Positions 59,797 through 64,000 of a stretch of DNA of 64,000 nucleotides are shown piece by piece. Source of the DNA: Diospyros lotus (taxonomy: Eukaryota; Streptophyta; Magnoliopsida; Ericales; Ebenaceae); assembly GCF_014633365.1 (NCBI RefSeq), contig NC_068352.1:18695310-18759309 (forward strand). Direction: 5' to 3'. Made by a program: the position numbers and the translations under genes. The notes below the pieces were generated by a model, which ran no database searches, had not been told where the DNA came from, and worked only from the letters and a program-made list of their open reading frames with translations. Position 1 is the stretch's first letter, and every line of letters begins with the position of its first letter.

Positions 59797-62238
59797 GAAC
59801 CCAAATCAATTAGTCTCGGTATTCTGAGATCACTGCTAATATGATTTGAAGATCATATTTAAAAGATTCACTAGAAAGAATCCCACATAACTTCCTCATG
59901 CACTCACTGTTCTACGTATACATATATATATATATACTACAACTGATATAAATCTGAGAACTCAATGAAACGCTGGAATCAACTGAGGACAAACTGTTAT
60001 GAATCTGTAATGAAAGGAATTACAGATAGGATACTTGCCCTGATATTGATCGGATCAATGCTTTCAACGAAGATCTCCTTATGCCAAGACACTGATGCAA
60101 CTTCTTCCTTTTTCTGTTCTTCACGCGGCGTGAAGAAAGGCTAATGAGGCTATACATATATACATATGTCTATAGGAAACCTAATGCCCTTCTCTCACTC
60201 TCCTACTTGAACTTGGATTCCTTCTCCTACCTTATCTTGGAGACTTCCAATTCTCGTGCACGCTCAGTTTCCCTCAATTCCCTTAATTACAATAACTCCA
60301 TTTAATAATTAAATGCTAATATCAAATCCTTAAATGACCAACATGTCCTTGCATTTAATCTTCACAATAATTAAATATAATTAAATGTTATTTTCTCAAT
60401 TAAAATCTCTAAATTGCCACATTGAAAATTAAATGGCAAATTCTCTTAATTAATTACTTCAACAATTAATTAACTAATTCTGAATAAATACTAGGCCCTC
60501 TAATGGGTTGTTACACTTGTGCTTTTTTTATCAATTTTACATCCACCATAGTCAGCATAGGTACAGGCCATAAGTTCAAACTTTTTTTTATTTTGGATAG
60601 AATAGGCCTAAATTATCTGAACCTTTAATATATCTTAGGATTCTTTTAGTGGCTTTCAAGTGAGACTCTTTTGGATCGGCTTGATACCTAGCACATATAC
60701 CAACACTAAACACGATATCGAGTCTAGAGGCCGTTAAGTATAGCAAAGAGCCAATGATTCCTCTATATAACTTTTGCTCCACTGATTTTCCTTTTTCGTC
60801 TTTATCAACTGTACTAGATGCACTCATAGGGGTGGATATAAGCTTACAGTCTTTCATTCCAAATTTTGCTAAGATTTCTTTTACATACTTAGCTTGGCTT
60901 AAATAAATTCCTTGAGATGTTTACCTAATTTGAAGACCTAGAAAGTATGTTAATTCTCCCATCATGCTCATTTCAAATTCTTCACACAAACTAAGATTTG
61001 ATGATCCAAAAATAATGTCATCTACATAAATCTGGACAAGTAACATATCATTTCTTTTCTTCTTAATGAAAAATGTTGTGTCAACCTTACCTCTTTGAAA
61101 TCCATTTTCAATAAGAAACTTACTTAGCCTTTCATACCAAGCTCTAGAAGCTTGTTTTAAACCATATAGGGCTTTAGTAAGCTTATATACATGATTTGGA
61201 TGTTTTGGATCTTCAAAGACAAGTGGTTGTTTTACAAACACTTACTCCAAAATGAAACCATTTAAGAATGCACTTTTAACATCTATTTGATAGAAAATGA
61301 AGTTCTTGTAGCATGAGAAAGATAATAAAATTCTTATAGCTTCCAATCTTGCTATCGGAGCATAGGTTTCATCATAATCAATGTCTTTGTCTTGACTATA
61401 TCCTTAAACAACTAATCTAGCTTTATTTCTGACTGCTACGCTACCCTACACATTTATTTATCTAAACAACAACCAAATTTATCAAACATTAATCCTCTTG
61501 TTAAAGCAGATATAGGGCGATTATACTCGCCAGTGTGCGAGTGTGCGTGTAGTACAATTTTAAATTTATAATTCGGTGAGTCCGAGTTGGTTCACAGGGA
61601 GATTATTTTGGATGAAAACAGAAATTACTAAATATTTGATTTTAAGAGGTGATTAAGATGATCTAAATGAAAGGATTAAAACTAAATTAACAATGAATTT
61701 AAGTAGTTTGGGTCAAGACAATTTCAGTGTCAAAACCAATTAATTCCCCATTTAATAGAGAAGATCAATAATATTCATCTAAATTAAGTTTTGCAGATCT
61801 GTCAGTAATTTTAGTTCAAGATAATGATAATTCTTATTTAAGCAATCTTCATACATGGCATGAAAATTCTAAGTTAAGCAATTATCATAAATTGAATTAT
61901 ATCCCACAGACAGAATTTATAGGTATAGATTAATCATTTGGGCTTGGGTATGAAAACATTTCCAGGTCTAGCAATCTCCATACGTGGCATGGAAACTCTA
62001 AGTTAGGTTTATGCTCCAATCGAAACTCAAAGATACACTATACACACACTGCTCAAATTAAATCAGATTAATATTACACAATTGAAACGCAGTTTTCTTT
62101 GGAAATCATTGGCGTTGGACACTGTCCTTGCCTTAACCTAAGATTGGATTTAGCTACTCATCTTCATTTTTAAAATAAATTGGCATGAATTTAAATGACG
62201 GAATTAAAAAATAGTATTTAAAAGACTATTTTTTAACT

Positions 62239-62500
62239 GACCATATAGGCGGTATATAATGAAAAGATAATAATTGAAAGACTATTTTTTAACCGACCAT
62301 ATAGGTGGTATATAATAAAAAGACAATAATTGAAAGACTATTTTTTAACCGACCATATAGACGGTATATAATGAAAAGACAATAATTGAAAGACTATTTT
62401 TTAACCGACCATATAGGCGGTATATAATGAAAAGACAATATTTAAAGACAATATTCAACCGACCATATAGGCGGTATATAATAAAAAGACAATATGAATA
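62239..62500 (-). repeat. 56-bp tandem repeat in X2
   Basis: Five copies marked by GACCATATAG at 62239, 62295, 62351, 62407 and 62461 (last spacing 54). Each contains GGTATATAATRAAAAGA. Units are nearly identical. Confidence 0.9.
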
Positions 62501-62666
62501 ACATAATACAACTATATGGAAACAAAGGTTGAAGATTTAAGAGAGAAATTCTAAGAACAAAACTATATAGAAACTAAAGTGAAAAATTTGAGAGAGAAAT
62601 CTTAAGAACAAAACTATGCTTTCATTATAGGAAAATTGAATGGTTACAAATGCACCCCAAGTGCTC

Positions 62667-62674
62667 TATTTATA
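62667..62674 (-). promoter_or_regulatory. TATA box of X2
   Basis: TATTTATA on the plus strand, that is TATAAATA on the minus strand after CCC, followed by GAGCACTTGGGG. This sets the minus orientation. Confidence 0.5.
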
Positions 62675-62830
62675 GGGTAAAAGATGCAATAGAGACCACT
62701 CAATTATATAATTTAATAATACAAAATATCTAAAGAAAAACAAAATAACTAATTTAAAAATACAAAGATAAATAAAATATCTAATTACTTAAAAAGTCAG
62801 GGCCAAAGTGTAGTTCTTGAAACTTAGTGA

Positions 62831-62945
62831 CTTGATGTAAGCGATGACATCATTCCAACCTATGATGTAAGCAATGATGTCATTCCAACCCATGATGTAA
62901 GCAATGATGTCATTTCAACCCATGATGTAAGTGATGATGTCATTA
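62831..62945 (-). repeat. 30-bp tandem repeat in X2
   Basis: Four copies with TGATGTAAG at 62833, 62863, 62893 and 62923. Each includes ATGTCATT or ACATCATT, so each unit holds a small inverted repeat. Confidence 0.88.
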
Positions 62946-62959
62946 ATTTGTGGGACTTG

Positions 62960-63192
62960 GACTTTTCATATTTTTGGGCTTGGGCCTTCCTTGTATTGGG
63001 CTTGGGCTTTTCTTGTGTTGGGTTTAGGCCTAGGCCTTTCTTGTGTTGGGCTTGGGCTTTTCTTGTTTTGGACTTGGGCCTGGGCTTTTCTTGTTTTGGG
63101 CTTGGGCCTTCCTTGTGTTGGGCTTGGGCTTGGGCTTTTCTTATTTTGGGCTTGGGCCTTCCTTGTGTTGGGCTTGGGCTTGGGCTTTCCAT
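62960..63192 (-). repeat. GGGCTTGGGCY low-complexity repeat in X2
   Basis: A run of GGGCTTGGGCCTTCCTTGTG-type units, opening frames on both strands (62860-63351) rich in Gly/Leu/Trp or Pro/Lys. These frames are a result of the repeat and not genes. Confidence 0.85.
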
Positions 63193-64000
63193 ATTTTTAT
63201 ATTATTATATATATTATATTTATTTTTTTTATATTTTATATATTTTACATATATTTTTATATTAATATTTTTAAACATGCACAAAATCACAAAATACATA
63301 ATAATATTCAATTTAAACCATTTTAAGATCAAAATAAGGGGGAAATTATAACAAAATTTTTATAAAATTGATCACTAATCAATTTTTAATGATGTTACCA
63401 TTATCATCAAGCTTGTTTCTAAAGACCCATTTTGTTCTAATGATAGGATGATCTGATGGTTCAGGTACAAGACACCAAAGTTCATTCTTTTTGAATTAGT
63501 TTAGCTCATCTTGTATAGCTTTAACCCATTCATCATCATTTAAAGCGTCTTGAACATTTTTGGTTTCTATTTGAGAGATTAGAACTAGATAATTATTTAA
63601 TCTAAAGGAAGATCTAGTTGGTACTCCTTTGCTAGGATCTCCTAAGATTTCATTTTCTTTAACAGAATTTCTTTCTCTTGGAAATACAACTTCTTTTTGA
63701 TTTTTTTGATCTTGGATATTGCTTTGATCTATTTCTTCATTGATTTTAATCTGATTCATCTTATTTGGAATGCCTTCTGGATCATCATCATCATTATTGA
63801 TTATTCTAGGTTTGTCATCAAACACTACATGAATTGATTCTTCTAAAACCAGTGTTCTTTTATTAAATATTCGATAAGTTTTGCTTTGAGATGAGTAACT
63901 TATAAATATACCTTCATCACTCTTAGCATTGAACTTTCCTAGGTTATCTTTACCATTGTTTAGAACAAAGCATTTGCACCCAAAGTGATGGAAATGAGAC

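Larger units (their letters stand above)
47864..60515 (-). mobile_element. Element E: Tekay-type chromovirus (Ty3/gypsy)
   Basis: Plus-strand ends are TGTAACACCCCC (47864) and GGGTTGTTACA (60515), with TSD CTTGT (47859-47863 and 60516-60520) in S RNase H. It has two LTRs of about 2.5 kb, a primer-binding site, a polypurine tract, and one polyprotein frame with a chromodomain. The LTRs differ by a few percent plus an indel. The right LTR is split by solo LTR D3. Complete in structure, with the coding frame closed by stop codons. Confidence 0.95.
55252..60515 (-). repeat. E 5' LTR (right copy on plus strand), split by D3
   Basis: The pieces are 55252-57070 and 59802-60515, about 2,533 bp in total. 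They join at GAACC, with AGGAACCCAAATC uninterrupted in the left copy near 49726. Confidence 0.95.
61430..63381 (-). mobile_element. Solo LTR X2, unclassified, with internal tandem repeats
   Basis: 1,952 bp, plus strand TGACTGCTACGC to CACTAATCA. The flanks are ATTTC (61425-61429) and ATTTT (63382-63386), a TSD with one change. The insertion splits S RT between the codons for NII(R/K)N and the following KAR. TATTTATA at 62667-62674 is a TATA box for the minus strand. It carries three tandem-repeat blocks. No coding domain. It could also be a compact non-coding element rather than a true solo LTR. Confidence 0.78.
43761..64000 (-). mobile_element. Element S: SIRE-like copia with env-like ORF, right end outside the window
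   Basis: Minus-strand order: integrase end, RT, RNase H, spacer, env-like ORF, polypurine tract, 3' LTR (43761-45325). The position after F gag gives a left flank TCTTT, but the TSD partner lies beyond 64000. It is interrupted by E (47864-60515) in RNase H and by X2 (61430-63381) in RT. Own sequence: 43761-47863, 60521-61429 and 63387-64000. An additional ORF between pol and the 3' LTR is typical of SIRE/Maximus elements. Confidence 0.88.
47447..64000 (-). pseudogene. S pol: integrase end, RT and RNase H, split twice
   Basis: The pieces are 64000-63387, 61429-60521 and 47863-47447. The first gives the integrase C-terminal part (HFGCKCFVLNNGKDNLGKF near 63960) and the linker (63825-63496), then WVFRNKLDDNGNI of RT. 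The second continues with ARLVV-GYSQDKDIDYDETYAPIAR, DVKSAFLNG, YGLKQASRAWYERL and YVDDIIFGS (about 61040). The third is RNase H: WANKKQNTVTLSSTEVEYVA and TKHIEIKHHLLRDHV. The KSTS|G junction across E reads through exactly. Stops are visible at 63496, 61242, 60921 and near 61403, and a frameshift in an A-run near 60585. The N-terminal part lies beyond the window. Confidence 0.88.

Noticed and set aside
62860..63351. Repetitive ORFs rich in Gly/Leu/Trp or Pro/Lys
   Set aside because: They are caused by the GGGCTTGGGC repeat in X2.

Overview
The window is repeat-dominated DNA of a flowering-plant nuclear genome. All coding sequence I can recognise belongs to LTR retrotransposons (Ty3/gypsy Tat and Tekay lineages; Ty1/copia Angela-like and SIRE-like elements). 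No host gene, tRNA, rRNA or CRISPR array is visible. The species cannot be named from this sequence.

The window resolves into a nested tree of insertions, most of them with TG...CA termini and 5-bp target-site duplications (TSDs). Left block (3635-42033): an old Tat-type gypsy element, here called T, whose parts are separated by later insertions. Its 5' LTR holds solo LTR A1 (4056-13050, TSD ATCCA), which itself holds copia element C1 (5987-13023, TSD CCCCG). Next to A1 lies an inverted solo LTR A2 (13175-15125, TSD TGACT). T's gag holds two Tekay/Del-like solo LTRs, D1 (15459-18185, TSD AAATC) and D2 (19253-21623, TSD AGTTC). Between T's gag and protease lies a truncated tandem of family-A copia (21822-32057). 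T's 3' region holds solo LTR X1 (37025-38005, TSD CTTAT). When these are removed the two T LTRs match, with lengths of 636 and 619 bp.

Right block (43761 to beyond 64000): a minus-strand SIRE-like copia element S. It appears to sit just after the gag remnant of another copia (F, 42912-43760). S carries an env-like third ORF. Its RNase H coding region is split by a minus-strand Tekay chromovirus E (47864-60515, TSD CTTGT), whose right LTR is split again by Tekay-like solo LTR D3 (57071-59796, TSD GAACC). The reverse transcriptase region of S is also split by solo LTR X2 (61430-63381, TSD ATTTC/ATTTT).

C1 is the only element with an intact polyprotein (1307 codons), and its LTRs are almost identical, but its 5' LTR lacks the last 48 bp and no primer-binding site follows. 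E keeps one reading frame broken only by seven stop codons. T, A, S and F are more decayed. The window ends are a partial family-A LTR on the left (1-1232) and the middle of S pol on the right. I did not find a new cellular system. The most unusual signals are the recoverable insertion history, the 7,549-bp tandem, the A1/A2 inverted repeat, and dense TTCGAA-centred palindrome arrays in the LTRs of two unrelated elements.
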